A stretch of 64,000 nucleotides of DNA, taken from NCBI RefSeq assembly GCF_030766935.1, contig NZ_JASERL010000006.1:186001-250000 (forward strand), in the 5' to 3' direction. The translations under genes and the position numbers were made by a program. Of this stretch, positions 1 through 8,357 are shown one piece after another. Numbering within the stretch: the stretch's first letter is position 1; each line of letters begins with the position of its first letter. Source of the stretch: Streptomyces sp. KL109B. GTDB taxonomy: Bacteria > Actinomycetota > Actinomycetes > Streptomycetales > Streptomycetaceae. The notes under the pieces are model-generated. The model did no database searches. It was not told the origin of the DNA and saw nothing but the letters and a program-made list of their open reading frames with translations.

Positions 1-841
1 GGAACGGTACGACTTCCCGGGGCACCGCACCGACTACGTGTCCGTCGAGCCCGACCAGAAGTGGCACGAGTCCGTCAACCTCGGCCCCCTGGAGGAGCGC
101 AGCGGCCTCGTCGCCTACCGGCCCGGCAATCGCACCGAGCTGAACTGGTTCAAGCCCGTCTGGCACCCCTACGGCGGCAGCGGTCTCGGCTGGGGCCAGG
201 AGCGCGCGGGCAACATGCTGCGCTTCAACCTCCCCGGCTGGGGCGACTCGGGCCCCGACCACACCGGATTCGGCGACCCGTACAGCGACGAATCCGGCAT
301 GACGCAGTACACCGAGGCCTTCGTGAACGGGGTGAGCGCGGGCCGACGCACCGGCAGCGCCGCCCAGTTCAGCGTCAGCGACGGCTCGGAGCAGCCGTTC
401 AAGGTCGTCACCGACACTGCACTTGACCCGGAGCTGTGGGGCATCGGCACCACCTCGCACAGTGAGTGGACGTTCCGCTCGGCCGCCACGCCGACCGACC
501 GCTACACCTTCCTCCCCCTGATCAACCTCAACTACGACCTCGACACCGACCTCGCCGGAAAGGTCCGCGCGGGCTCACGGCTCCCGGTCGGCCTGTCCGC
601 CGAGTACGTCAAGGACGCGGCCGGCACCGGAACCCTGGGTGGCGGCACCCTGCACGTGTCGTACGACGACGGCAAGACCTGGAAGCCCGTGCCCCTCACC
701 GGCACCGGATCGGGTCCCTCCTGGACGGGCACCCTGAACGTGCCGCGCGACGCCACCTCGCTCTCGCTGCGGGCGACCGCGAAGGACGACAAGGGCGGCT
801 CGGTGACACAAGAGGTCATCCGGGCGGTGGCCGTGAAGTAA
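1..841 (+). CDS. C-terminal part of a large secreted protein, probably S8 serine peptidase (5' truncated)
   Basis: The frame is open from the first bases of the window, so the gene begins upstream and only the last ~280 codons are visible. No catalytic Asp/His/Ser motif lies in this part. What is seen is a beta-rich extracellular tail: a segment of aromatic and turn residues (YRPGNRTELNW, WHPYGGSG), then near the end a domain reading like an Ig/beta-sandwich module (GGGTLHVSYDDGKTWKPVPL, then SLSLRATAKDDKGGSV). Such tails are common in the very large Streptomyces secreted subtilisin-like peptidases, which is the basis of the call. The family is inferred, not proven, because the peptidase domain is outside the window. 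The downstream neighbour is convergent. Confidence 0.5.
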   Translation, partial: ERYDFPGHRTDYVSVEPDQKWHESVNLGPLEERSGLVAYRPGNRTELNWFKPVWHPYGGSGLGWGQERAGNMLRFNLPGWGDSGPDHTGFGDPYSDESGMTQYTEAFVNGVSAGRRTGSAAQFSVSDGSEQPFKVVTDTALDPELWGIGTTSHSEWTFRSAATPTDRYTFLPLINLNYDLDTDLAGKVRAGSRLPVGLSAEYVKDAAGTGTLGGGTLHVSYDDGKTWKPVPLTGTGSGPSWTGTLNVPRDATSLSLRATAKDDKGGSVTQEVIRAVAVK

Positions 842-865
842 CCCGCACGGAGGGAGCGGGAGCTG

Positions 866-1639
866 TCAGAGCTCGACCTCGAAGTCGAGCTCGTCGTACC
901 GGCGTTCCGCGATCAGATCCCGCTTTCCCGCGATGAGGGTGAGGTGTGCGTCCCCTTCGCACACCGCACCCTCGGGTATGCGGATGAACAAGACGTCCCC
1001 GCGGTCCTCTACCGGGTTCTGCCAGGCGCGCGAGTGGCCGCCGAGCTGGATGTCGTCCGACCACCGGCCGTAGAGAATCTTGTCGATCTCTCCTACGAGC
1101 CGGTCCACGCGACGCGTCCGCTCGGCGTCCCCTCCCGCGTACTCCACCGCTTCGGTGACGCCCGACCAGCTGTACAGGTCGGGCATCGTGCTGCCCGGTA
1201 CCGCGTAGAGCGGAAACGGCTCGTGGAGCTCCGGGTCGTGAGAGTCCTCGGCGTCCCGCGCATCGTCCTCGACGGTCTCGACTCCGGCCGGCACGTGGAC
1301 GACGGCACCTTCCCCCGGGTAGTCGCTGATCTCGGCGAACACCACCAGATGTCCGTCGGAGGGGAAGTCGATGTCGAGGGAGCCGACGGGCAGGGCGGCG
1401 CAGTCGACGGTCAGCACGTGGGGCAGGTCCGCGGGCGCGGTCATGTCCCGGGGCAGCCGGGGAGCCCCCGCGACCCGGCCGACTGGCCGGGCGTCCGCCC
1501 TCAACTCCTCTGGCAGCATGTCGAAGGGGCACAAGTGGACACAGGGGCGCAGCAGTTGGAGGAAGGCCCCGACCACCGACTCGGGCACATCGAGCACCCG
1601 CCCCGCGTCGAGAACGGCGTCACGCACGGTCGTCTTCAT
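866..1639 (-). CDS. DUF1963 (YwqG-like) protein
   Basis: Encodes 257 residues starting at MKTTVRDAV. The frame stays open further upstream, but that extension is Arg/Ser-rich and would run under the neighbouring oxidase gene, so this ATG is preferred. The C-terminal half carries the pattern of DUF1963/YwqG proteins: a beta-rich fold with LVVFAEISDYPGEGAVVHVP and the conserved LGGHSRAWQNP-type turn followed by VLFIRIPEGAV. Members are soluble cytosolic proteins of unknown biochemical role. It is strongly acidic overall, with no signal peptide or membrane segment. It is divergent from the alpha-hydroxy-acid oxidase, with about 58 nt between starts, and convergent with the peptidase tail. No function can be given from the sequence. 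Confidence 0.75.
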   Translation of the reverse strand: MKTTVRDAVLDAGRVLDVPESVVGAFLQLLRPCVHLCPFDMLPEELRADARPVGRVAGAPRLPRDMTAPADLPHVLTVDCAALPVGSLDIDFPSDGHLVVFAEISDYPGEGAVVHVPAGVETVEDDARDAEDSHDPELHEPFPLYAVPGSTMPDLYSWSGVTEAVEYAGGDAERTRRVDRLVGEIDKILYGRWSDDIQLGGHSRAWQNPVEDRGDVLFIRIPEGAVCEGDAHLTLIAGKRDLIAERRYDELDFEVEL

Positions 1640-1697
1640 GGCTGCCAGACTGCCATGCGCCACTGACAACGCAGGCGGCCAAGGTAACTTTCGGATC

Positions 1698-2915
1698 ATG
1701 AAACGCCAATTGCCCCAGCTCTCCGAGCTGCGCCCCCTCCTGAAGTTCGACGGCTTCAACCCCGACCGCCGCGCCGCCCGCCTCGCCAAGGCCGCCGACG
1801 TATGGGACCTGCGCACGCTCGCCAGGCGCCGCACACCCCGCCCCGCCTTCGACTACGTGGACGGCGCCGCGCAGCGCGAGTTGACGGTACGGAGAGCACG
1901 CAGGGCGTTCGACGACGTCGTGCTGCTGCCGCGCATCCTGCACGGAACCGAGAAGGTCGACCTCGGCACCGAGATAGCGGGCGCGCGCGCCGAGCTGCCG
2001 TTCGGGATCGCGCCCACCGGGTTCACACGCTTCATGCACGCCGAGGGCGAGGACGCCGGAGCCGGTGCGGCGGCCGCGGCGGGCATCCCGTTCTCGCTGT
2101 CCACGATGGGGACCCGCTCGCTCGAACACGTCGCCGCCGCGGCGCCGGACGGGCGCCGCTGGTTCCAGCTGTACCTGTGGAAGGACCGGCAGCGCTCCCT
2201 CGAACTCCTCCAGCGGGCCACGGCGAGCGGCTTCGACACCCTCCTCGTCACCGTGGACACCCCGGTCGCCGGACAGCGGCTGCGCGATGCCCGCAACGGC
2301 ATGGTGATCCCGCCGAGGCTCACCCTCAAGACCGTGCTCGACGCCTCGTACCGGCCCCAGTGGTGGTTCAACTTCCTCACCACGGACCCGCTCAGCTTCG
2401 CCTCGCTGTCCGGCACCAGCCAGGACCTGCCGACGCTCATCAACTCGATGTTCGACCCGACCCTGTCCATCGAGGACCTGGAGTGGATCCGCTCCCAGTG
2501 GCCGGGCAAGCTCTTCGTCAAGGGCGTGCTGACGGCCGAGGACACGCGCCGCGCGCTGGGCGCCGGGGCGGACGGGCTCGTCGTGTCCAACCACGGCGGA
2601 CGCCAACTCGACCGCGCGCCCGTCTCGTTCCACGCGCTGCCCGAGGTACGGGCCGAGGCCGGGGACGACGTGGAGATCATCCTCGACTCCGGCATCATGT
2701 CCGGCGCCGACATCGTCGCCGCCCTGTGCGCCGGAGCGGACTTCACCCTCATCGGCCGCGCCTACCTGTACGGGCTGATGGCCGGCGGCCGCGAGGGTGT
2801 CGCGCGCGCCATCGACCTCCTCGCGAAGGAGATCGAGGTGACGATGCAGCTCATCGGCGCCGCGTCGATCGCCGACCTGGGACCGCACCTCCTGCGCACC
2901 CGCCCCACGGCCTGA
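1698..2915 (+). CDS. FMN-dependent alpha-hydroxy-acid oxidase (lactate oxidase/dehydrogenase family)
   Basis: 405 residues, the usual length for the FMN-dependent alpha-hydroxy-acid dehydrogenase/oxidase family (LldD, glycolate oxidase, lactate 2-monooxygenase). These enzymes oxidise an L-2-hydroxy acid to the 2-oxo acid. The barrel opens with AFDYVDGAAQRE (residues ~51-62). The active-site signature SNHGGRQLD is near residue 300, with His299 as catalytic base. The FMN-phosphate loops follow (ILDSGIMSGADIVAALCAGADFTLIGRAYLYG), with Ser where many relatives have DGGIR. The ATG chosen begins MKRQLPQLSELRPLL, matching the family's N-terminus; upstream in-frame sequence is not protein-like. It stands alone, convergent with the GltB-domain gene. 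The true substrate (lactate, mandelate or other) cannot be read from this. Confidence 0.85.
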   Translation: MKRQLPQLSELRPLLKFDGFNPDRRAARLAKAADVWDLRTLARRRTPRPAFDYVDGAAQRELTVRRARRAFDDVVLLPRILHGTEKVDLGTEIAGARAELPFGIAPTGFTRFMHAEGEDAGAGAAAAAGIPFSLSTMGTRSLEHVAAAAPDGRRWFQLYLWKDRQRSLELLQRATASGFDTLLVTVDTPVAGQRLRDARNGMVIPPRLTLKTVLDASYRPQWWFNFLTTDPLSFASLSGTSQDLPTLINSMFDPTLSIEDLEWIRSQWPGKLFVKGVLTAEDTRRALGAGADGLVVSNHGGRQLDRAPVSFHALPEVRAEAGDDVEIILDSGIMSGADIVAALCAGADFTLIGRAYLYGLMAGGREGVARAIDLLAKEIEVTMQLIGAASIADLGPHLLRTRPTA

Positions 2916-2967
2916 GGCCGTGGGGCGCGGGCCGGCCGCCTTCACCTCGGTCTCAGGCGGCCGGCCC
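2903..2967. terminator. Two stacked hairpins between convergent genes
   Basis: First hairpin: CCCCACGGCC (2903-2912) pairs perfectly with GGCCGTGGGG (2916-2925); the three-base loop is the TGA stop codon of the oxidase gene. Second hairpin: GGGCCGGCCGCC (2929-2940) pairs with GGCGGCCGGCCC (2956-2967) and runs into the 3' end of the opposite-strand gene. Together they look like a bidirectional terminator; no U-tract, as is usual in Streptomyces. Confidence 0.7.
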
Positions 2968-4476
2968 CGTGAGGAGTTCGGTGATCTCGTCGGCGAGGCC
3001 CGAACCCAACTCGCCCCAGCCGTCCTTGTACCCGTAGACACTCGCCAGGCTGCGCGCGTCGTAGTCGCCGTTCATGATGTCGATGTCGTCGGGCGTGATG
3101 AGCGAGGGGTGCGCGACGCCGACCGCGCCCGACACCTTCAGCAACTCCTTGCGCAGCGTACGCAGATACATCGCGGCCCGCGTCGCCTTCGACGGCGCGT
3201 CCACGCCGCGCACCAGCCACGGCGCCTGGGTGGCGATGCCGGTGGGGCACTTGTCGGTGTGGCACTTCTGCGCCTGGATGCAGCCGATGGACAGCATCGC
3301 CTCGCGCGCTACGTTGATCATGTCGACGCCGAGCGCGAAGGCGACGGCGGCGTTCTCCGGCAGCCCCAGCTTGCCGGAGCCGATGAAGGTGATGTCATCG
3401 GTCAGCCCCCGCTCGGCGAAGACGCTGTAGACCCGCGAGAAGCCCATCCGGAACGGAAGCGACACCGAGTCGCTGAAGATCAGCGGGGCCGCGCCGGTGC
3501 CGCCCTCGCCGCCGTCGATGGTCACGAAGTCGACGCCGCGGTGGCCGCGCGCCATCAACGTCGCCAGCTCCTCCCAGAAGCCCATCTCACCGACGGCGCT
3601 CTTGATGCCGACCGGAAGCCCGGTCTCGGCGGCGAGCAGCTCGACGAAGTCCAGCATCGAGTCGACGTCGTGGAACGCGGTGTGCCGCGAAGGCGAAGCG
3701 CAGTCCTTGCCCGCCGGAATGCCACGTATCCCGGCGATCTCCTCGGTCACCTTGGCGCCCGGCAGCATCCCGCCGAGCCCCGGCTTGGCGCCCTGCGACA
3801 GCTTGATCTCCAGCGCCTTGACGGGGGCGCTCGCGACGACGGCCTTCAGCTTGTCGAGGTTGAACGTGCCGTCGTCGTTGCGGCAGCCGAAGTACGAGGT
3901 GCCGATCTGGAGGACGAGGTCACCGCCGCCGCGATGGTACGGGGAGAGGCCGCCCTCGCCCGTGTTGTGCATCGTCCCGGCCAGCTCCGCGCCCTTGTTG
4001 AGGGCGGTGACCGCCGCGCCGGACAGCGAACCGAAGCTCATCGCCGAGATGTTCACGACGCTCGCGGGCCGGAACGCCTTGGCGCGCCCGCGCGGACCGC
4101 CGAGCACCTTCGCCGAGGGCAACGGGGCCTGCGGGTCGTGCAGATCGGGCAGCGGCCCGGCGAACGTGCGCTGCTTGACGTACGCGTGGCCCTGCACATG
4201 CTCCACGTCGTTGTCCGTGCCGAACCCGAAGTAGTTGTTCTCCTCCTTCGCCGACGCGTAGATCCAGCTGCGCTGGTCCCGGCTGAAGGGGCGCTCCTCG
4301 TCGTTGGAGGTGACGACGTACTGGCGCAGCTCGGGCCCGATCGTCTCCAGCAGGTACCGGGCGTGCCCGATGACGGGGAAGTTCCTCAGCAGTGCGTGCT
4401 TCTTCTGTATGAGGTCGCGGGCGGCCACCACTGCTACTGCTGTCGCGGCGGCCGCACCGATGTTCCTGGCACGCAT
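2953..4476 (-). CDS. FMN-binding glutamate-synthase-domain protein (GltB2-like)
   Basis: 507 residues. Matches stand-alone proteins built on the FMN/Fe-S domain of the glutamate synthase large subunit (GltB) but lacking the glutaminase domain. The N-terminus is a short hydrophobic helix (IGAAAATAVAVVAA), so it may be membrane-anchored. The middle has the FMN barrel (AMSFGSLSGAAVTALNKGA; KLSQGAKPGLGGMLPG; VTIDGGEGGTGAAP). Toward the C-terminus the cysteine run GCIQAQKCHTDKCPTGIATQ corresponds to the 3Fe-4S ligands of GltB. The natural electron donor and the reaction of these short forms are not settled. It is a single gene with its own terminator region, convergent with the oxidase. Confidence 0.85.
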   Translation of the reverse strand: MRARNIGAAAATAVAVVAARDLIQKKHALLRNFPVIGHARYLLETIGPELRQYVVTSNDEERPFSRDQRSWIYASAKEENNYFGFGTDNDVEHVQGHAYVKQRTFAGPLPDLHDPQAPLPSAKVLGGPRGRAKAFRPASVVNISAMSFGSLSGAAVTALNKGAELAGTMHNTGEGGLSPYHRGGGDLVLQIGTSYFGCRNDDGTFNLDKLKAVVASAPVKALEIKLSQGAKPGLGGMLPGAKVTEEIAGIRGIPAGKDCASPSRHTAFHDVDSMLDFVELLAAETGLPVGIKSAVGEMGFWEELATLMARGHRGVDFVTIDGGEGGTGAAPLIFSDSVSLPFRMGFSRVYSVFAERGLTDDITFIGSGKLGLPENAAVAFALGVDMINVAREAMLSIGCIQAQKCHTDKCPTGIATQAPWLVRGVDAPSKATRAAMYLRTLRKELLKVSGAVGVAHPSLITPDDIDIMNGDYDARSLASVYGYKDGWGELGSGLADEITELLTGPAA

Positions 4477-4563
4477 GACGTTCCTCTCCTCGGCTGCTCC
4501 ATACCCGGCGCCACCGCTGCCGCGGCGAACGCCCCCTGATGGTAGAGGCCGAGGGGTGGAGCG

Positions 4564-5112
4564 TCAGGCGCCGGGCATGACCGGCCCGACGACGGTGCCC
4601 TCGGCGACCCGCAGCGGCCCCGTGGCACCGGACTCACCCGGGATCTGGCCGCCCGGTGCGGAGAGGGTGAAGGTGGCCTCGTCGGCGGGAACGCCGGGCA
4701 GATAGTTGGGCACCTGGATGTCGAAGTGCACCGGGTGGCCGGGGCCGAACACCACCGGTGTGTCCTGCGGACCGTACGCGCCTACGGCAATCCCGTTCGG
4801 CTCCCCGTCCTCGGAGAACTCCACGTCGACGGGGGACCCGGCGAGCACGCACGGCTCGTAACCGGGGGCGGCGGTGAGGGTGACGCGGTAGTGGCTGTGC
4901 CCGGCGGAGGAGTCGTCCGGGGTGATGCGGGCGAGGTGGTTCGCGGGGCGGCAGGAGGAGGGCGCCGAGGCACGCTCCGATGCCGCGCCCGAGCCCGTGC
5001 CGGTGCCCGTGCCTGAGCCGGGGGAGGCGGCCTGAGCGATGCCGCCTCCGAGGGTGGCTGCCAGCACGGTCGCGGTGGCGGTGGCAGCGGTCTTCCAGGT
5101 GGTCGTACGCAC
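4564..5112 (-). CDS. Small secreted protein, DUF4232-like
   Basis: 182 residues from GTG at 5112, chosen because GGAG lies 8 nt upstream; an ATG 57 nt earlier lacks a site. The N-terminus is a clear Sec signal peptide: Lys after VRTTTW, a hydrophobic Ala/Thr/Val core and the AQAA cleavage region near residue 29. A Gly/Thr linker (SGTGTGTGSG) follows, then a beta-sandwich with two cysteines (SSCRPANHL and EPCVLAGSPVDVEF), the pattern of DUF4232 proteins. The role of this family, exported or cell-wall-associated in actinomycetes, is unknown. It ends ~90 nt after the GltB2-like gene start and lies just downstream of the FAD monooxygenase on the same strand, so it may be co-transcribed. Confidence 0.7.
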   Translation of the reverse strand: MRTTTWKTAATATATVLAATLGGGIAQAASPGSGTGTGTGSGAASERASAPSSCRPANHLARITPDDSSAGHSHYRVTLTAAPGYEPCVLAGSPVDVEFSEDGEPNGIAVGAYGPQDTPVVFGPGHPVHFDIQVPNYLPGVPADEATFTLSAPGGQIPGESGATGPLRVAEGTVVGPVMPGA

Positions 5113-5172
5113 GCGGGTGTCTCCGTCTCTGGTTCCGCTTCTTGTCGGAACCTCGGCCTCCACCACCATGGC

Positions 5173-6393
5173 TCAGCCCCGGAGCCGTCGCCCGCCGAAG
5201 GAGCCCGAGCCGTCCGACCGCTGCCACCACGCCTCCAGCCCCGCCTGGTCGAACTCCCGCCAGTCCGGGGTCTCCTGGACCAGGCCCCGGCCGAGACGCC
5301 GCCCCAGGTCGACCATCACCCGGCCGGCGGGGGTGCGGCCGGTGTCGTAGGCGGCCAGCGCCTCGGGCCACGTGGTGGTCGAGGTGAGGGCCGACTGGAG
5401 GGTCGTGGCGTCCTGGAGTGCCTTGACGGCGCCCGCGCCGGTGTGCGGGCGGGCGACCGTGGCCGCGTCGCCCACGAGCAGCGCCCGGTCCACCGCGTAG
5501 CGGGGCGCCGTGAAGTCGTAGAGCGGCTGCAGGAACAGCTCGTCGTATGTCGTCCCGCGCACCAGGTCGCCCCAGTAGGCGGGCAGCAACTTCTCGGCCA
5601 CGTACGCGAGATGGGCGCGCAGACCGTCGCCCGCCGTGCCGGGGTGCAGCGTCGTGGGTGTCTCCATGCCCCGGTCGAGTCCGGGCGGCGGAGCCGTGTA
5701 GAGGACCCAGTTGACGCGGTGGCCGCCCGTCGTCACGTCCGGGATGCGGTACACGATGAGGTGGCCGCCGGGGAAGACGACGTACGCGCACTCGTCCTCG
5801 GGCCACAGGTCGGGGTCGCGCAGGCGGTCCGATGGGTAGGCGCCGCGCCAGGCGAGGTATCCGGCGTACTCCGGCTGTACGTCGGGGTGCACCGCCGCGC
5901 GGACCGCCGAGCGGTAGCCGTCGGCGCCGATCACGGCGTCGTAGCGCTCGGTGCGCCCACCGTCCGTGTGCACCTCGGCGCCCTCCGGTGTCACCTCGAC
6001 CGCCTCGACCGCCGAGCCGTGCCGGAAGTCCGCCGACTCGGGCACCCGGCGCCGCAACTCCTGCCACAGCGGGCCCCAGTTGTACGTCCGGAACGGGAAC
6101 GGCATCACCGCGAGTTCGCGGCCCAGCGGCCCGGCTCCCGCCGCCTCGTCCCGCACCCACCAGCGCCGGCGGCGGATCTGCAGCCACGGCATCGCGGCGT
6201 CCAGGTACCCGGCCGACTCCAGTTCCGCGTAACGGTCGTTGTGCACGGCGAGACCCACCCCGCGGTCGGCGAGGCGGCCCGAGGCCCGCTCGTGGACGGT
6301 GATGTCCTCGACGCCTCCGCGTCGCAGCGCCAGCGCCGACGCGCATCCGCCGATGCTTCCGCCCACGACCGCGACTTTGCTGCCGTTGCGCAT
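5173..6393 (-). CDS. FAD-dependent aromatic-ring-type monooxygenase
   Basis: 406 residues, a class A flavoprotein monooxygenase (PHBH fold). Visible motifs: the N-terminal FAD-binding Rossmann motif VAVVGGSIGGCASALALRRGG (residues ~7-27), the DG motif DAVIGADGYRSAVR near residue 165, and the second FAD-contacting motif VGDAATVARPHTGAGAVKALQDA near residue 310. It is most like the 2,6-dihydroxypyridine 3-monooxygenase/FAD-hydroxylase subgroup, with a conserved FTAPRYAVDRALLVGDAA stretch. Such enzymes hydroxylate aromatic or heteroaromatic rings using NAD(P)H and O2. The substrate is unknown, and no other aromatic catabolic gene lies beside it. Transcribed toward the small secreted protein with 60 nt between them. 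Confidence 0.8.
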   Translation of the reverse strand: MRNGSKVAVVGGSIGGCASALALRRGGVEDITVHERASGRLADRGVGLAVHNDRYAELESAGYLDAAMPWLQIRRRRWWVRDEAAGAGPLGRELAVMPFPFRTYNWGPLWQELRRRVPESADFRHGSAVEAVEVTPEGAEVHTDGGRTERYDAVIGADGYRSAVRAAVHPDVQPEYAGYLAWRGAYPSDRLRDPDLWPEDECAYVVFPGGHLIVYRIPDVTTGGHRVNWVLYTAPPPGLDRGMETPTTLHPGTAGDGLRAHLAYVAEKLLPAYWGDLVRGTTYDELFLQPLYDFTAPRYAVDRALLVGDAATVARPHTGAGAVKALQDATTLQSALTSTTTWPEALAAYDTGRTPAGRVMVDLGRRLGRGLVQETPDWREFDQAGLEAWWQRSDGSGSFGGRRLRG

Positions 6394-6514
6394 TCGATCC
6401 CCCGTGGCCTGTCCGCCGTCTACTTGTCCGCTGGTCCGCGTACGTCGCGTTGGTCATGCGCGCCGTACCGGGTTCATCATGCCAGCGCGCGGACGGCCAT
6501 GGGGGATGCGCCGG

Positions 6515-7630
6515 TCACCGTGACAGATCGGTGAGCGGCACCGCCGAAGGACGGTCCGCGCGGCTCGCGACCGCCACGGACTCGCCGGATCCCGCCGAGG
6601 CCAGCAGCGACTCCATGACGTCCAGGACGTGGTACGCGAGGGTGCCCGAGGCGCGGGGCTCCGCCGACGCGGGTGTCCTGGCGAGGTCGGCGATGCCGTA
6701 GCCGCGCCCGGAGCCGAGGTATCCGGCCGAGACGGGGAGGGTCTCCCAGGACGGCGCGCCGAGGCGGAACAGGCGGGTGTCGCCGTCGAAGTGGTTCGGG
6801 TCGGGAACGGCCAACGTCCCCTGGGGGCCGTGGACTTCGATGTGCGCGGAGTGCGTCGCGACCGCGTCGAACGACACCACGAGCGTCGACAGCGCGCCGG
6901 ACTCGTGCACGAGCACCCCCGTGACATGGGTGTCGACGGCCACCGGCACCCGCTCGCCCGCCCGTGGCCCGCTGCCGATCTCCCGCTCGGGGCGGGGGCG
7001 GCTCGCCGCTCCGATCACCGAGGTGACGGGGCCGAGGAGGGTGACGAGGGCGGTGACGTAGTACGGGCCCATGTCGAGGAGCGGCCCGCCGCCGGGGGCG
7101 TAGTAGAAGTCGGGGTCGGGGTGCCAGCGTTCGTGGCCGGGGGTGACCATCGTGGCGGTGGCCGCGACGGGGGCGCCGATGAGCCCGTCGTCGATGGCCC
7201 TGCGCGCCGTCTGGACGCCCGTGCCGAGCACGGTGTCCGGCGCGCAGCCGACGACGACGCCCGCCTGCCGGGCGGCGTCGAGCACCGCGCGGGCCTCGGC
7301 CGACGTCGCGGCGAGCGGCTTCTCTCCGTAGACGTGCTTGCCTGCCGCGATCGCCTTCAGGGCTATCTCGCTGTGGGCGGCGGGCACGGTGAGGTTGAGG
7401 ACGAGGTCCACGTCGTCCGAGGCGAGCAACTCGGCGACGGTGACCGCCCGTACGCCCCCGCCCTCCCACTCCTTCGCCACCGCGCGCGCCCGATCGGCGT
7501 CCAGGTCGGCCACGGCCACCAGCGCGACACCAGCGAGCCTGCGCAGACTGGCCAGGTACTGGCCCACGATCGTCCCGCATCCGACGATGCCGACGTTCAG
7601 TGTCTTGTCCGGGTTCAACGGCTCGCCCAC
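6515..7630 (-). CDS. Gfo/Idh/MocA-family NAD(P) oxidoreductase (ThuB-like)
   Basis: 371 residues from GTG at 7630; a TTG at 7618 giving a 4-nt TTGA overlap with the ThuA-like gene is an equally possible start. The N-terminal Rossmann fold shows VGIVGCGTIVGQY (nucleotide binding) and the Gfo/Idh motif AGKHVYGEKPLA with its catalytic-type EKP. The C-terminal half is the beta-sheet substrate domain (GGGPLLDMGPYYVTALVTLLGPV). Such enzymes oxidise or epimerise sugars and sugar derivatives. As last gene of an operon with a sugar ABC transporter and a ThuA-like protein, it parallels rhizobial ThuB, where ThuA and ThuB convert an imported disaccharide to its 3-keto form. That assignment is by context. 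Confidence 0.85.
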   Translation of the reverse strand: MGEPLNPDKTLNVGIVGCGTIVGQYLASLRRLAGVALVAVADLDADRARAVAKEWEGGGVRAVTVAELLASDDVDLVLNLTVPAAHSEIALKAIAAGKHVYGEKPLAATSAEARAVLDAARQAGVVVGCAPDTVLGTGVQTARRAIDDGLIGAPVAATATMVTPGHERWHPDPDFYYAPGGGPLLDMGPYYVTALVTLLGPVTSVIGAASRPRPEREIGSGPRAGERVPVAVDTHVTGVLVHESGALSTLVVSFDAVATHSAHIEVHGPQGTLAVPDPNHFDGDTRLFRLGAPSWETLPVSAGYLGSGRGYGIADLARTPASAEPRASGTLAYHVLDVMESLLASAGSGESVAVASRADRPSAVPLTDLSR

Positions 7631-8313
7631 AGCAGGCCCCTTTCGACGACGGTGCGTACGCTCGGGTGTTCCAGGTCCGTCACATGGTGGCCGGGTGTGC
7701 ACACGAAGATGCGGCCCTTGCCCCACTGGCGGGTCCAGATGGCCGGTGAGGTGACTTCGCGGTGCCACGGGTCCCAGGCGCGGATCTTCTGCGTGGTGGT
7801 GGCGAGGACGTCGATGTAGTCGTCGGCGAGCACCCAGTACTGCTCGGTGACGAGGTCGAAGTCCTCGATGCCCCGGGTGATGGGGTGTTCGGCCGCGACC
7901 GGGAGCATGTTCACGGTGTACGGGACGTAGTTGTCGGACTGTTCGCCGATCCGCTCGTCGGGGTGCTTGCCGGGGTGGCAGGCGAACTGGCCGCCGATCA
8001 GGTGCAGATAGTCCGCCGTGTTCCGGTAGGAGTCGGCGATGCCGCCGTGCCATCCGGCGAGCCCGGTGCCGTTCTCCACGGCCGTGCGCAGGCCCGCGAA
8101 CTCCTCCCGTTTGATGGTGGACATGGTCATGCACTGCATCACGAGGTCGACGCCGTTCATGTACGTGGCGTCGGCGTACACCTTGGGCGAGTCCTCGACG
8201 CGTACGTCGTAGCCGTGGCTCTTGAGGTGCGGGATGAACAGGTCGGTGGCCTCGACGGGTTGGTGCCCGTCCCAGCCGCCGCGTACGACGAGTGCCTTCT
8301 TGGCGGTGGTCAC
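7615..8313 (-). CDS. ThuA-like domain protein (trehalose-utilisation family)
   Basis: 232 residues from GTG at 8313, preceded by GGAG at 6 nt spacing. It has the ThuA fold (glutamine-amidotransferase-like, PF06283): ALVVRGGWDGHQPVEATDLF at the start, LVMQCMTMSTI, GTGLAGWHGGIADSYR, then YIDVLATTTQ and GKGRIFVCTPGHHVTDLEHPSVRTVVERGLLW near the end. The GWHGG and GHH elements are the family's conserved surface residues. ThuA proteins act with ThuB-type dehydrogenases on 3-keto sugars. The gene lies 44 nt after the second permease and overlaps the Gfo/Idh gene, so it is part of the same operon. Confidence 0.85.
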   Translation of the reverse strand: MTTAKKALVVRGGWDGHQPVEATDLFIPHLKSHGYDVRVEDSPKVYADATYMNGVDLVMQCMTMSTIKREEFAGLRTAVENGTGLAGWHGGIADSYRNTADYLHLIGGQFACHPGKHPDERIGEQSDNYVPYTVNMLPVAAEHPITRGIEDFDLVTEQYWVLADDYIDVLATTTQKIRAWDPWHREVTSPAIWTRQWGKGRIFVCTPGHHVTDLEHPSVRTVVERGLLWASR

Positions 8314-8357
8314 AGAACTCCTCAACAGGGCGTGTGTGTACGGGGGTTCCACGGTGG

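Noticed and set aside
2920..4539. Long open frame on the plus strand opposite the GltB-domain gene
   Set aside because: Arg/His/Gly-rich composition typical of an antisense shadow in high-G+C DNA.
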